A DNA stretch of 64,000 nt from Rhizobium ecuadorense (GTDB lineage Bacteria > Pseudomonadota > Alphaproteobacteria > Rhizobiales > Rhizobiaceae): assembly GCF_001187535.1 (NCBI RefSeq), contig NZ_LFIO01001733.1, forward strand, positions 1-64,000. The letters run 5' to 3'. The first letter of the stretch is position 1, and each line of letters starts with the position of its first letter. Shown here one piece after another: positions 9,880 to 18,128 of the stretch. Below the pieces are notes generated by a model. That model was not told where the DNA came from, did not search any database, and saw nothing but the letters and a program-made list of their open reading frames with translations. A program made the position numbers and the translations under genes.

Positions 9880-10890
9880 TCATTGCTGCGGCTGTGGCGC
9901 AGGCTCGACCTCGGCGCTGCATTCGCCGGCGATCATCTGGATCCGCTCATCCTTCTCGACGTCGATCTCGTTCGCCTGCAGCGGAATTAACAGGCTTTGG
10001 GCCTGCAATTTCTCCAGCGTGCACTGGCAAAAGCTGCGGCAAAGCGATTCGCCCTGTTGCATGACGCAAGTGGAGTTGCATTGCTTTAGGTAAGTTTCGG
10101 CCGGATCCGGTTTCGGCGGCGGGACGAGAAGGGAAAGCCCGTAAGCGATGCCGATCAGCACCGGCTGGTGAACGAGGTAGAAGGCAAGGCTGTGGCGGCC
10201 GAGCTTTGCCGGCCACCAGGAACCGGTGCCGATAGCGGCAAGCCGATGCAGCAGCTTGGTTCTGACGGCGATCGAGGCAAAACTCAGTCCCGCGAAAAAC
10301 GGCGCTGCCCAGGGAAATAGCGGCACATAATCATTCGACCGTTCCGGCATCGCGGCCAGCCCGATCCAGGCCAGATATCTCGGATCGAAGAAGGATGACC
10401 GCAGCAGGCCGGGCGTGCCGAAATTGTCGGTAAGCCAGGCGGCAAGGAGCGCCAGCGTGGCGATCAGCGTGAAGGCGAGCGGCAGCCTCAAAAAGACGAT
10501 GCCGATCAGCGTCAGCACCGCGATGCAATGCAGGATGCCGAAATAGATCCACTCGTTCGGCATCGCGATGCGCGTCGCGATCGAGATCGCAGCGGCCGCT
10601 GCGGCAATCATGCCGAAACGCTTCCAGAAGGACGGCCAGCGGATCTCCGGCTTGCTCGACAGCACCAGGCTGATGCCGACGATGAAGAGAAAGGTCGTGG
10701 CGATCGCCCGGGCATAGATCTTCAGCCAGCCTGTCTCGGCCGTACCCGGCGCGAGATAACCCATGAACTCCATATCCCAGCTGAAATGGTAGCTGGCCAT
10801 GGCGATCAGCGCGACACCGCGCGCCGTGTCCAACAGGCCGATGCGCGGCGGTCTTGCCGCCGCATCGGTTTCGATTGCAGGCAATGTCAT
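9880..10890 (-). CDS. Membrane protein of the HGSNAT / DUF1624 family with a Cys-rich tail
   Basis: 336 residues from ATG 10890. Begins RIGLLDTARGVALIAMASYHFSWD, the signature of the heparan-alpha-glucosaminide N-acetyltransferase-like family (DUF1624), with about eight further hydrophobic segments. The active function of bacterial members is not established; transmembrane acetyl transfer is the family idea. After the last membrane helix comes a soluble tail of about 75 residues with two Cx3C motifs eight residues apart (CNSTC and CRSFC), plus two more cysteines. Its start overlaps the stop of the upstream gene (TGATG), so the two are translationally coupled. It converges with the MerR gene with no gap. 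Confidence 0.8.
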   Translation of the reverse strand: MTLPAIETDAAARPPRIGLLDTARGVALIAMASYHFSWDMEFMGYLAPGTAETGWLKIYARAIATTFLFIVGISLVLSSKPEIRWPSFWKRFGMIAAAAAAISIATRIAMPNEWIYFGILHCIAVLTLIGIVFLRLPLAFTLIATLALLAAWLTDNFGTPGLLRSSFFDPRYLAWIGLAAMPERSNDYVPLFPWAAPFFAGLSFASIAVRTKLLHRLAAIGTGSWWPAKLGRHSLAFYLVHQPVLIGIAYGLSLLVPPPKPDPAETYLKQCNSTCVMQQGESLCRSFCQCTLEKLQAQSLLIPLQANEIDVEKDERIQMIAGECSAEVEPAPQPQQ

Positions 10891-11654
10891 CACAGTCCCT
10901 CGGGCAAATCACGTCCGTCGCTCGACGGCATGTCGCGGCGGAGAGCGGAAAGGTGGAGATTCGATGACGGACCGGCATCCATGATCGCCAGCCGCGCCTG
11001 CGAAAAGAACTGCCGCCGCGCCAGCACGAAGATGACGATCGCTGTCGTCGTCATGAAGACATAGGGGTTGATGAACCAGCCGAGATAGCCGATCGACAGG
11101 AAGATCGCCCTGAGGCCCTCGTTGAAATTGCTGCCGGCAATGACATTCATGCGGATGACGCGTTCGGCTGCTCGCTCGGCGGCGATCATGTCGCCCTCGG
11201 CGTCGCGCAGCATCGGGATCGAGCCGAACAGGATGGTGCAGTAGTTGAACAGCCGATAGGACCAGCCGAATTTGAAGAAGGCATAGCCGAAGAGTGCCGC
11301 CAGTCCGCCGACCTTCATCTCGAAGGCGCCGTGGCCGCCATGGAAGACGAAGGGCAGGTCGGCGAAGACCGCATCGACCTTTTCGGTGGCGCCCAGCAAG
11401 GCGAAGCAACTGCCTATCGCGAAGATCGACGTCGAGGCGAAGAAGGCGGTGCCGTTCTGCAGGCCGGCCATGATCTGCGTGTCGATCATCTTCAGGTCGC
11501 GGCGCAGCGAATTGTAGATCCACTCGCGCCGCCGCTCGGTCATCGCATGGGTGAGGCTTGTGCGACCGAAAAAGGTGCGGCCCTTCAGCAGCCAGGAATA
11601 GCCCATCCAGACACAGGCAAAGAAGGCCAGAGCGATATAGTCCGCCGTCGTCAT
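10890..11654 (-). CDS. DUF599-family membrane protein
   Basis: 254 residues from ATG 11654 (an in-frame GTG 11 codons upstream is an alternative). Four or five hydrophobic segments; family features include the RRREWIYNSLRRDLKMIDTQ helix between the first two segments and the EGDMIAAERAAERVIRMNV stretch before the last pair. Members are inner-membrane proteins of unknown function, common in Proteobacteria. The stop codon TGA shares its A with the ATG of the DUF1624 gene, making a two-gene operon. Confidence 0.85.
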   Translation of the reverse strand: MTTADYIALAFFACVWMGYSWLLKGRTFFGRTSLTHAMTERRREWIYNSLRRDLKMIDTQIMAGLQNGTAFFASTSIFAIGSCFALLGATEKVDAVFADLPFVFHGGHGAFEMKVGGLAALFGYAFFKFGWSYRLFNYCTILFGSIPMLRDAEGDMIAAERAAERVIRMNVIAGSNFNEGLRAIFLSIGYLGWFINPYVFMTTTAIVIFVLARRQFFSQARLAIMDAGPSSNLHLSALRRDMPSSDGRDLPEGL

Positions 11655-11729
11655 CAGTGATTCAGTCTCCGCATGAAGTGCGGCCACCTTACATATGCAT
11701 CGAAATGCTGCAATGACTCCGACGAGTAC

Positions 11730-11758
11730 CTTGACATATCACTCGGATCTGTATGTAA
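11730..11758 (+). promoter_or_regulatory. Possible promoter of the Rrf2 gene
   Basis: CTTGACA at 11730 matches the rhizobial -35 consensus, followed 17 bp later by a poor -10 (ATGTAA). Within it, ACATA (11734-11738) and TATGT (11752-11756) form an inverted repeat, which would place a regulator across the promoter. Position 30 bp before the gene start fits. Confidence 0.4.
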
Positions 11759-11788
11759 GTCGCTAACGCACTAACGAAAGGATGGACC

Positions 11789-12229
11789 TTGCCTACCAGT
11801 ACTCGCTTCGTCGTCGCCGTCCATACTCTCGCGATCTTGGCGATCAACGAGGGACGGCCCGTGCGTTCGGAGGATCTGGCGTTCAGTGCGAATACAAATC
11901 CGACCGTTATCAGGTCTTTGTTGTCGGGGCTGGCCGATGCAGGTTTCACCACCGCGCAGCTCGGCGCTGGCGGTGGGGCATTGCTGGCTCGCAAGCCGTC
12001 CCACATTGCGTTGTTGGATGTTTATCGCGCGGTCGAGGACAGCGAATTGTTTTCCATGCATCGCTCGCCACCAAACAGCGTCTGCGTGGTTGGGCGAAAC
12101 ATCCAAAACGTGCTGCGTCCAACCTTGGATAAGGCGCAAGCCGCTCTCGAAGCAGAGTTGGCATGCGTGACAGTGGCGGACATAGCAGCGGAAATTGCGC
12201 AACGAGGTGATTTCAGAATCCCTAGTTAA
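11789..12229 (+). CDS. Rrf2-family transcriptional regulator
   Basis: 146 residues. The start is a TTG preceded by GAAAGGATGG. An N-terminal winged helix (RFVVAVHTLAILAINEG, then ANTNPTVIRSLLSGLADAGF) and the glycine-rich wing (GAGGGALLARKPSHIALLDVYRAVE) match the Rrf2/YwnA type. Only one cysteine is suitable for sensing (CVVGRNIQN region, SVCVV), and there is no CX5CX5C cluster, so it is not an IscR/NsrR-type iron-sulfur protein. It is followed 57 bp later by an oxidoreductase gene, with a perfect palindrome in the gap, so it probably controls that gene. Confidence 0.82.
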   Translation: MPTSTRFVVAVHTLAILAINEGRPVRSEDLAFSANTNPTVIRSLLSGLADAGFTTAQLGAGGGALLARKPSHIALLDVYRAVEDSELFSMHRSPPNSVCVVGRNIQNVLRPTLDKAQAALEAELACVTVADIAAEIAQRGDFRIPS

Positions 12230-12244
12230 TTTATTCGCGAAAAT

Positions 12245-12263
12245 TGTAATTGTGTCAATTACA
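12245..12263. promoter_or_regulatory. Perfect 19-bp inverted repeat, candidate Rrf2 operator
   Basis: TGTAATTG, TGT, CAATTACA: eight-base arms with no mismatch around a three-base spacer, lying 24 bp before the ATG of the oxidoreductase. Its position between a local regulator gene and its neighbour argues for an operator. Confidence 0.55.
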
Positions 12264-12286
12264 CACATTTTTGAAAGGAAGTAACT

Positions 12287-12880
12287 ATGGCTATCTCTAT
12301 CATCGGGTCGGGCGCCATCGGGTCGGTTCTAGCGCGGCGTTTCGCCGCCAACGGAATTGACGTGGCGATCACCAACAGCCGCGGCGCATCCTCGTTGCGG
12401 GAACTGGCCCGAAAGCTTGGTCCTCATGTCCGGGCTGTCGATTTGCCGGAAGCATTGCAGGCCGACACTATCATCTTAGCCGTCCTGTACACGACAGTGC
12501 CCGAGCTTGCGGACAAGATCGACTGGTCCGGCCGCACGGTGATCGATGCGACCAACGCAATCGACTTCAGTGATTTCAGTCCAACAGAGCTAAACGGTAA
12601 ACTTTCATCGGACATCGTAGCCGAGATTTTGCCAAATGCGCGCGTCGTGAAGGCCTTTAACACTCTACCTGCCGCGACCCTCGCTGAAGATCCGGGCGAG
12701 GCGGAAGGCCGAAGGGTTATCTTCGTGTCCGGCGATGATGCCGAGGCACGAAAGTCGGTCGCTGCCCTTGTCAGCCGACTTGGCTACGCGGCAGTCGATC
12801 TTGGCCGAATTCAGGAAGGCGGGCGGCTACAGCAGTTCGGTGAAAGCCTGCAGGGCCTGAACCTCATCCTCAAACGCTGA
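12287..12880 (+). CDS. NAD(P)-binding oxidoreductase (F420-reductase-like)
   Basis: 197 residues; ATG preceded by GAAAGGAAGTAACT. A Rossmann fold opens the protein (MAISIIGSGAIGSVLARRFA, glycine motif GSGAIG at residues 7-12) and the middle contains AVLYTTVPELAD, VIDATNAIDF and VVKAFNTLPA, the pattern of the NADPH-dependent F420 reductase / P5C-reductase-like group (YqeI-, Fno-like). Rhizobia do not use F420 widely, so the real substrate is unknown; quinone or flavin chemistry is possible. A strong terminator follows. Codon choice is looser than in the flanking core genes, fitting an acquired unit. Confidence 0.8.
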   Translation: MAISIIGSGAIGSVLARRFAANGIDVAITNSRGASSLRELARKLGPHVRAVDLPEALQADTIILAVLYTTVPELADKIDWSGRTVIDATNAIDFSDFSPTELNGKLSSDIVAEILPNARVVKAFNTLPAATLAEDPGEAEGRRVIFVSGDDAEARKSVAALVSRLGYAAVDLGRIQEGGRLQQFGESLQGLNLILKR

Positions 12881-12899
12881 TAAGCATTGAGGCAACATC

Positions 12900-12938
12900 A
12901 GGAGCCGGGCGACTTCTGCAGCCGGCTCCTATTTTTAT
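12900..12938 (+). terminator. Rho-independent terminator
   Basis: AGGAGCCGG and CCGGCTCCT form a 9-bp perfect stem around a 13-base loop, followed directly by ATTTTTAT. It ends the Rrf2/oxidoreductase unit. Confidence 0.8.
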
Positions 12939-13006
12939 CGACGAACTGGCGCCTATCGGCTTCAGATCCATAACGGAAAACATCAATACGACTATCTCCG
13001 GAGGTA

Positions 13007-13138
13007 ATGGTTGAAGAGACAATGGCGATAAGCCGTGGTCTTGCAAACGAGGTTCGATCCTTAAAGCAACTGCTTGCCGAATTTAAGCTGAACAGTGATG
13101 CGCCATGCTTTGGAGCACGGCATTTGAGGGAATGGTGA
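13007..13138 (+). CDS. Possible 43-codon leader ORF coupled to the SnoaL-like gene
   Basis: Starts at ATG 13007 just after CGGAGG (spacing short) and reads 43 codons to TGA 13136-13138, whose last base is the A of the next gene's ATG (TGATG). An internal ATG at 13022 could also serve. The peptide has a helical, charged middle (ANEVRSLKQLLAEFKLNSD) and no family I recognise. It may be a real small protein, a coupling device, or the remnant of a larger gene. Confidence 0.35.
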   Translation: MVEETMAISRGLANEVRSLKQLLAEFKLNSDAPCFGARHLREW

Positions 13139-13548
13139 TGAGCGAAGTATTTAATGAAGAACTGGCCGCTGTTGAAGCGACCGCTGTTTCCTACTTGACC
13201 GCGTTCAATCGCGCCGACGTCGCCGCCGTCACAGCGACATACGCCGATGACGGCGTATTGATGGCTCCCGGCAGGCCGGCGGCAGTGGGCAAGGACAGGC
13301 TCGCCATGGTCTATCCCGGCGTCTTCGAGAAAGTCGGATTCGACATGACCTATGAAATCAAGGAGGTCGTGCAAACCAGCGCCGACTGGGCTTTCGTCCG
13401 GAGCGCCACCAAGGGCACCGAGACCATCAAGGCGACCGGCGATGTCACGCCCGCGACATACGAGGAGCTGTTCCTACTACGCAAATCGGCTAGTGGAGCG
13501 TGGCAGATTGCGCGATATTGCACTACAAAGACTAGTCCTACAGCCTGA
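13138..13548 (+). CDS. SnoaL-like / NTF2-fold protein (SgcJ/EcaC type)
   Basis: 136 residues from ATG 13138 (AGGGA eight bases upstream). The layout matches the small NTF2-like family: helix with VEATAVSYLTAFNRADVAAVTATYADDGVLMAPG, then GKDRLAMVYPGVFEKV, then four beta strands ending WQIARYCTT. Such proteins form a cone-shaped pocket and act as isomerases, hydrolases or binding proteins; the substrate cannot be told. It is the last gene of the short accessory stretch before sdaA. Confidence 0.8.
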   Translation: MSEVFNEELAAVEATAVSYLTAFNRADVAAVTATYADDGVLMAPGRPAAVGKDRLAMVYPGVFEKVGFDMTYEIKEVVQTSADWAFVRSATKGTETIKATGDVTPATYEELFLLRKSASGAWQIARYCTTKTSPTA

Positions 13549-13955
13549 GCAGCGCGCTGACACGGCGATGACATAGGTGGAATTGAAGTTGTTTGGATGG
13601 AGTAGGTTAGTGCGGATTGGCCTGAAGCCTTTGTCCAATCTGGCTGGTCTTCGATGGACTGACGTTTTGAGCAATGCAAACGAACAGGAGACCGTTTTCG
13701 TGGCAGCGGACATGACTTGTCATCGAGAATGGGGCTGTCAAGAGGTAGAGGGGCAGTGGAGTCGAAGCGGCACCACGCCTTGCGTAGCTGCTGGTTCAAT
13801 GGAAGAGTGTTAGACGCGGCTTAGGCGTTCTTACGGATGTATCGTTCTGCTGTTCAAGAGGAATGTCGCACCGGCTGCATGCGATGTCGGTGACCCGCAC
13901 GGATTGAAAACCGGCGTCGCTTAAGCTTGCATCCTCGTAATCAGAAGGCACATTC
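13549..13955. other. Intergenic region, no gene supported
   Basis: About 400 bp between the SnoaL-like gene and sdaA. Short open frames exist on both strands (for example 13577-13813) but lack ribosome binding sites and resemble no family I know. Base use is mixed, so the segment may be old inserted DNA. AGAAGG just before 13956 is the sdaA ribosome binding site. Confidence 0.45.
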
Positions 13956-15359
13956 ATGTTTCTCTCGGTATTCGATGTCTTCAAGATCGGTGTCGGGCCG
14001 TCGAGCTCGCACACGATGGGTCCGATGTCGGCCGCCAACCGGTTTCTCGCGCTGATTCTGTCGGACGAATGGCCGCGCCCGTCCACGGGTGCGCAGGTCG
14101 TCGCGATCAAGGTCAGCCTGCACGGCTCGCTCGCCCATACCGGCATCGGCCACGGCACGGGCAGGGCCGTTATTCTCGGCCTGATGGGCGAGGCGCCCGA
14201 CAGCGTCGATCCCGACAGGATGGACGGCATCATCGATACGGTCGAACGTACCGGCCGCATCACGCCCGAGGGACATCCCGCCTATCAGTTCCAGCCGAAG
14301 ACTGATCTGATCTTCGACAAGAAGCAGCCGCTGCCAGGCCATGCCAACGGCATGGTCTTTTCCGCCTTTGACCGGGACGGCCGGCTGCTCATCAAGCGCG
14401 TCTATTATTCGGTTGGCGGTGGCTTCGTCGTCACCGACACCGAGCTGGAACAGATGCGGGCGAGGAAGAATGCGGCCGGCGGCACGCGCGTGCCCTATCC
14501 CTTCGCGACCGCCAGGCAGATGCTCGACATGGCGGAGCGCTCCGGGCTGTCGATCGCCCAGATGAAGCGGGCGAACGAGGAGAGCCAGCGCTCGCGCGAG
14601 GAGCTCGATCAGGGGCTCGACCGCATCTGGGAGGCGATGCGCTCCTGTATCGAGCGCGGCCTCAAGGTCGAGGGCATCATGCCGGGCGGCCTCAATGTCA
14701 AGCGCCGCGCCCGCCGGATTCACGACAAGCTGGAAGAGGAGTGGCGCAGCAACCGCGTCAACCCGCTGCTCGCCAACGACTGGCTGAGCGTCTATGCGAT
14801 GGCCGTCAATGAGGAGAATGCCGCCGGCGGGCGCGTCGTCACGGCGCCGACCAACGGGGCGGCCGGGGTGATTCCGGCGACGATCCGCTATTACGAGCAT
14901 TTCCACGAAGACTGGGACCAGGACGGCATCCGCGATTATCTGCTGACGGCCGCGGCGATCGGCGGCATCATCAAGCACAATGCCTCGATCTCGGGCGCCG
15001 AAGTCGGCTGTCAGGGCGAGGTCGGCTCGGCCGCGGCGATGGCGGCCGCAGGCCTTGCCGCCGTCATGGGCGGCACGGCGGAGCAGATCGAAAACGCCGC
15101 CGAGATCGCGCTCGAACATCATCTCGGTATGACCTGCGATCCGGTCGCCGGCCTCGTGCAGGTTCCCTGCATCGAGCGCAACGCGCTCGGCGCCGTCAAG
15201 GCGGTCACTGCGGCATCCCTGGCGGTCAAGGGCGACGGCCAGCATTTCGTGCCGCTCGATGCCTGTATCGAGACGATGCGCCAGACCGGCCACGACATGA
15301 GCGAGAAATACAAGGAAACCTCCACGGGCGGCCTTGCCGTCAATGTCGTCGAATGCTGA
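13956..15359 (+). CDS. sdaA: L-serine ammonia-lyase (single-chain, iron-sulfur)
   Basis: 467 residues. Deaminates L-serine to pyruvate and ammonia in the cytoplasm with a 4Fe-4S cluster. The N-terminal beta domain starts MFLSVFDVFKIGVGPSSSHTMGPM, the serine-binding family signature. The C-terminal alpha domain has the cysteines expected for cluster binding: GCQGEVGSAAAMAAAGL near residue 350, EHHLGMTCDPVAGLVQVPCIERN near residue 390. Length is standard for the fused type. A short AGAAGG ribosome binding site lies 8 bp before the ATG. A Rhizobium intergenic repeat begins 17 bp after the stop. Confidence 0.95.
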   Translation: MFLSVFDVFKIGVGPSSSHTMGPMSAANRFLALILSDEWPRPSTGAQVVAIKVSLHGSLAHTGIGHGTGRAVILGLMGEAPDSVDPDRMDGIIDTVERTGRITPEGHPAYQFQPKTDLIFDKKQPLPGHANGMVFSAFDRDGRLLIKRVYYSVGGGFVVTDTELEQMRARKNAAGGTRVPYPFATARQMLDMAERSGLSIAQMKRANEESQRSREELDQGLDRIWEAMRSCIERGLKVEGIMPGGLNVKRRARRIHDKLEEEWRSNRVNPLLANDWLSVYAMAVNEENAAGGRVVTAPTNGAAGVIPATIRYYEHFHEDWDQDGIRDYLLTAAAIGGIIKHNASISGAEVGCQGEVGSAAAMAAAGLAAVMGGTAEQIENAAEIALEHHLGMTCDPVAGLVQVPCIERNALGAVKAVTAASLAVKGDGQHFVPLDACIETMRQTGHDMSEKYKETSTGGLAVNVVEC

Positions 15360-15375
15360 CTTTGTGGACGCGCCC

Positions 15376-15503
15376 TTAGAGCGGATCAGCGCTTCACGGA
15401 AGCGCAAAACCGCTCTAAGTTTTTGTTTTTACGCAATTCCCGGCAAAAGCGCTTCGCGCTTTGCCTGGGAAAACCGCTTCGCGCTTCTCCTGGAATGCTT
15501 TAG
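15376..15503. repeat. Rhizobium intergenic palindromic repeat element
   Basis: Begins with nested inverted repeats: TTAGAGCGG (15376) pairs with CCGCTCTAA (ends 15418), enclosing CGCTT...AAGCG. A run of T-rich sequence (TTTTTGTTTTTACGCAATTCC) follows, then a second hairpin GGCAAA-GCGC / GCGC-TTTGCC and a third copy of the CGCTTCGCGCTT theme. This is the mosaic palindromic element scattered between genes in R. leguminosarum and R. etli. It fills the gap between sdaA and the DUF1489 gene. Confidence 0.7.
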
Positions 15504-15542
15504 ATGCTTGACGCCTGCCGCCAAAAGGATTTCAACGGCGGC

Positions 15543-15980
15543 ATGGCATTGCATCTCATCAAACTCTGTGTTGGCGCCGACTCGATAGACGATCTGCGCG
15601 AATGGGTGGCGGAACGCTCGCTCAGCGCCATCGCCGCCGGGCTCGAGCCGCATTCGGTGCACACGACGCGCATGGTGCCGAAGCGCATGGAGGAGCTGCT
15701 CGATGGCGGCTCGCTCTATTGGGTGATCAAGGGGCAGGTGCAGGCGCGGCAGAAGCTGCTCGGCATCGAGACCTTCACCGACGGCGAGGGCATCTCGCGT
15801 TGCCGCCTGATGCTCGGCCCGGAGGTCATCGAGACGGCCGTGCAGCCGAAGCGTCCCTTCCAGGGCTGGCGTTATTACACAGAGGACGACGTGCCGCGCG
15901 ACCTGATGAGCCTTGGCGCCGGCATCGTCGAAATGCCCGCGGACCTTCGCCGCGAGCTGACGGATCTTGGCCTGCTTTAA
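15543..15980 (+). CDS. DUF1489-family protein
   Basis: 145 residues from ATG 15543; an earlier ATG at 15504 falls inside or at the edge of the repeat and is not conserved-looking. Sequence MALHLIKLCVGADSIDDLREWV and the later ETAVQPKRPFQGWRYYTEDDVPRDL are characteristic of DUF1489, found almost only in alphaproteobacteria and without known function. The HTTRMVPKR stretch and basic/aromatic pattern resemble nucleic-acid-associated proteins, but this is only a guess. Cytoplasmic, with no membrane segment. Confidence 0.88.
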   Translation: MALHLIKLCVGADSIDDLREWVAERSLSAIAAGLEPHSVHTTRMVPKRMEELLDGGSLYWVIKGQVQARQKLLGIETFTDGEGISRCRLMLGPEVIETAVQPKRPFQGWRYYTEDDVPRDLMSLGAGIVEMPADLRRELTDLGLL

Positions 15981-16028
15981 CCTCTGCCGCCCCAAAACGC
16001 GTTCGGTTCCGGGCGGCGGCACCAAGCT

Positions 16029-16304
16029 TCAGCGCAGGCGCAGCTGCACCGGCGCGCTGCCGTCAGGCGAGGTTACATGCAGATGGATGCGGGCTTCGGG
16101 CTGGGAATAGCGCCAGGCGCGGGCACCATGGCAAAGCAGCAGGTTGATGAGGTCGCGGGTCTTCGGAGACTTCGCCTTCGGCCGCTGCAGGCCGATCTCG
16201 GCCAGCCGCATCGCCGCCTCGTGCAACGGATGCAGCGACGAACGTCCCTTGGCCGCCATGCGGCGGTCTGAAGGCATTCCCGGAACATTCTCATTGATCG
16301 CCAT
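16029..16304 (-). CDS. Small conserved hypothetical protein
   Basis: 91 residues; GGGGAAAACA precedes the ATG. Contains a helical middle (LHEAAMRLAEIGLQRPKAKSP, then RDLINLLLCHG) and a short beta-rich end (EARIHLHVTSPDG and QLRLR). No family recognised. It converges with the DUF1489 gene across a 48-bp gap that holds a weak hairpin (GCCGCCC / GGGCGGC). Confidence 0.6.
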   Translation of the reverse strand: MAINENVPGMPSDRRMAAKGRSSLHPLHEAAMRLAEIGLQRPKAKSPKTRDLINLLLCHGARAWRYSQPEARIHLHVTSPDGSAPVQLRLR

Positions 16305-16417
16305 TGTTTTCCCCGTACGCCATACTGATCGAGTTCAAGAACGATGGCCGGAAACGCAAACACCGATTCCGGCCGTTACCGATGCCGCCGGCCATCTTGC
16401 AGGCAGCACCGAATAGC

Positions 16418-17992
16418 TCATTGGGCAGCCGCCCAGCACTTGATACCGGCCTTCTTCAAGGCCTTGCAGGCATTGACAGCATCGCGCTGGTCGTCGAAAC
16501 CGCCAAAGCGGGCGCGGTAAAGCTGGTCACCGCCGGCCGCATAGGCGACGGCGAAGGGCTTTGCCGAGGCCAGCGCCTTGCCGCCCTTGGTCTTGGCGCT
16601 CTCCAGAAGATCCATCGCCATCTGCCGGCTCGGCGAGACGCCGACCTGCACGACCCAGCCGCTCGGGCCATTGTCGGTTGAAGCGGCGCTGGCCGGGGCA
16701 GGGGTGGTCGAAGCAGTGGTGACGTTGTCGACCGCCGTATCGGCCTGTTCCGGCCGCATGGAAGCGGGTGCCGGCTTCGGCGCGGAGAGCGATGCCTGCT
16801 GCTTGAAGGTCGTGGTCTTGACCTTGGTCGGCGCCGGCATCGGCTGGGCTACCAGCGGATTGTCGGATTTCGGCTGAGCGGTCTCGGCATAGGCGACCTC
16901 GGTCTCGGCAGCCTGATAGCGCGCATCCGGCAGCGGGCCCTTATGCGGCAGGCTGAGATCGGCAGCGGCTGCGGAAACCGGCGGCTGTGCTGCGGTGATC
17001 GTCTTTGCCACTTGCGGCTGGACCTTCTGCGGCATGACCGGAGCAGGCGTCACGATCATCTCAGGGGCAGGGGCCGCCTGGGCGATCAGTGCCGACGATC
17101 CGCCGCGGCTCGATGCCTTCGGCAGGTAGGTGGCGATCAGGTTGCGCATCTGGGCGTCGCGGGCGGGTGTCGAGGCGCCGCCGAGCACGACACCGACGAT
17201 CGACTTGCCGTCCACCTGCACCGAGCTCACCAGATTGAAGCCGGCGGCGCGGGTATATCCGGTCTTGATGCCGTCGACGCCTCGCACCGAACCGACCAGG
17301 CGGTTGTGGCTGCGGATCGTGCGGGTGCCGAACTTGAAGGCACGGGTGGAGAAATAGCCGTAATATTGCGGGAAATGCTGGCGAAGGGCGATGCCGAGAC
17401 GGGCCTGATCGCGCGCCGTCGTCATCTGCGCCGTGTTCGGCAGGCCGTTGGCGTTGCGATAGGTGGTGCGCGTCATGCCGAGCGCATGCGCCTTGGCGGT
17501 CATCAGCTGGGCAAAGCGATCCTCGCTGCCGCCGCCGAGCATTTCACCGAGCGCGGTTGCCGCGTCATTGGCCGACAGGGTGACGAGGCCGAGGATGCCC
17601 TGTTCGACGGTGATCGTGCCGCCGGCACGAACGCCGAGCTTGGTCGGCGCCTGGGCTGCCGCATGGGCGGAGAAGGGAACCGGCGTATCCAAGCGGATGC
17701 GGCCCTGCTCCAGCGCCTCGAAGGTCATGTAGATGGTCATCATCTTGGTCAGCGAGGCGGGGTATTGCAGCCGGTCGGCATTCTCGCTGTAGAGAACGTT
17801 GCCGGTCTTGGCGTCGACGACGATGCCCGCATATTTCGAATTCGCCGCTTCCGCTTCGGCACTGACCGAATCGACCAGGACGACCGTGAGGGCCACCGAA
17901 AGGATCGCCATGAGCTTTGCAAAAAAGCTGCCGGATCGGGACGGTGATACGGAGGAGACTGACCTTGACACTATTCCACTCTTCGCTTGCAT
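16418..17992 (-). CDS. D-alanyl-D-alanine carboxypeptidase with C-terminal SPOR domain
   Basis: About 524 residues from ATG 17992; a GTG at 18034 and internal ATGs make the start uncertain. Hydrophobic signal segment at about residues 24-46. Peptidase S11 domain with SLTK (Ser80, Lys83), SAN near residue 140 and KTG in GIKTGYTRAAGF. It trims the terminal D-Ala of peptidoglycan pentapeptides in the periplasm. After a long Pro/Ala-rich linker the last 75 residues form a SPOR domain (WVVQVGVSPSRQMAMDLL ... YRARFGGF), which binds denuded glycan strands at division sites. This combination is usual in Rhizobiales and suggests action at the septum or growing pole. Confidence 0.9.
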   Translation of the reverse strand: MQAKSGIVSRSVSSVSPSRSGSFFAKLMAILSVALTVVLVDSVSAEAEAANSKYAGIVVDAKTGNVLYSENADRLQYPASLTKMMTIYMTFEALEQGRIRLDTPVPFSAHAAAQAPTKLGVRAGGTITVEQGILGLVTLSANDAATALGEMLGGGSEDRFAQLMTAKAHALGMTRTTYRNANGLPNTAQMTTARDQARLGIALRQHFPQYYGYFSTRAFKFGTRTIRSHNRLVGSVRGVDGIKTGYTRAAGFNLVSSVQVDGKSIVGVVLGGASTPARDAQMRNLIATYLPKASSRGGSSALIAQAAPAPEMIVTPAPVMPQKVQPQVAKTITAAQPPVSAAAADLSLPHKGPLPDARYQAAETEVAYAETAQPKSDNPLVAQPMPAPTKVKTTTFKQQASLSAPKPAPASMRPEQADTAVDNVTTASTTPAPASAASTDNGPSGWVVQVGVSPSRQMAMDLLESAKTKGGKALASAKPFAVAYAAGGDQLYRARFGGFDDQRDAVNACKALKKAGIKCWAAAQ

Positions 17993-18128
17993 TTCAGTTA
18001 TTTGGCATTCGGATATTCGGCACTGGGACGGCACGCCTCCCGCAGCACAGCCCGTCTTTGGAATTTACTGATTGGGCGTTACCAATCCGTTTATGATGAA
18101 TCGTTTATTTCGCTGGCAGGGGAGCATT

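Noticed and set aside
13577..13813. Small plus-strand frame in the gap before sdaA
   Set aside because: No ribosome binding site or family match; could be decayed DNA but cannot be supported.
13941..15407. 488-codon frame opposite sdaA
   Set aside because: Shadow of sdaA; it even runs into the intergenic repeat.
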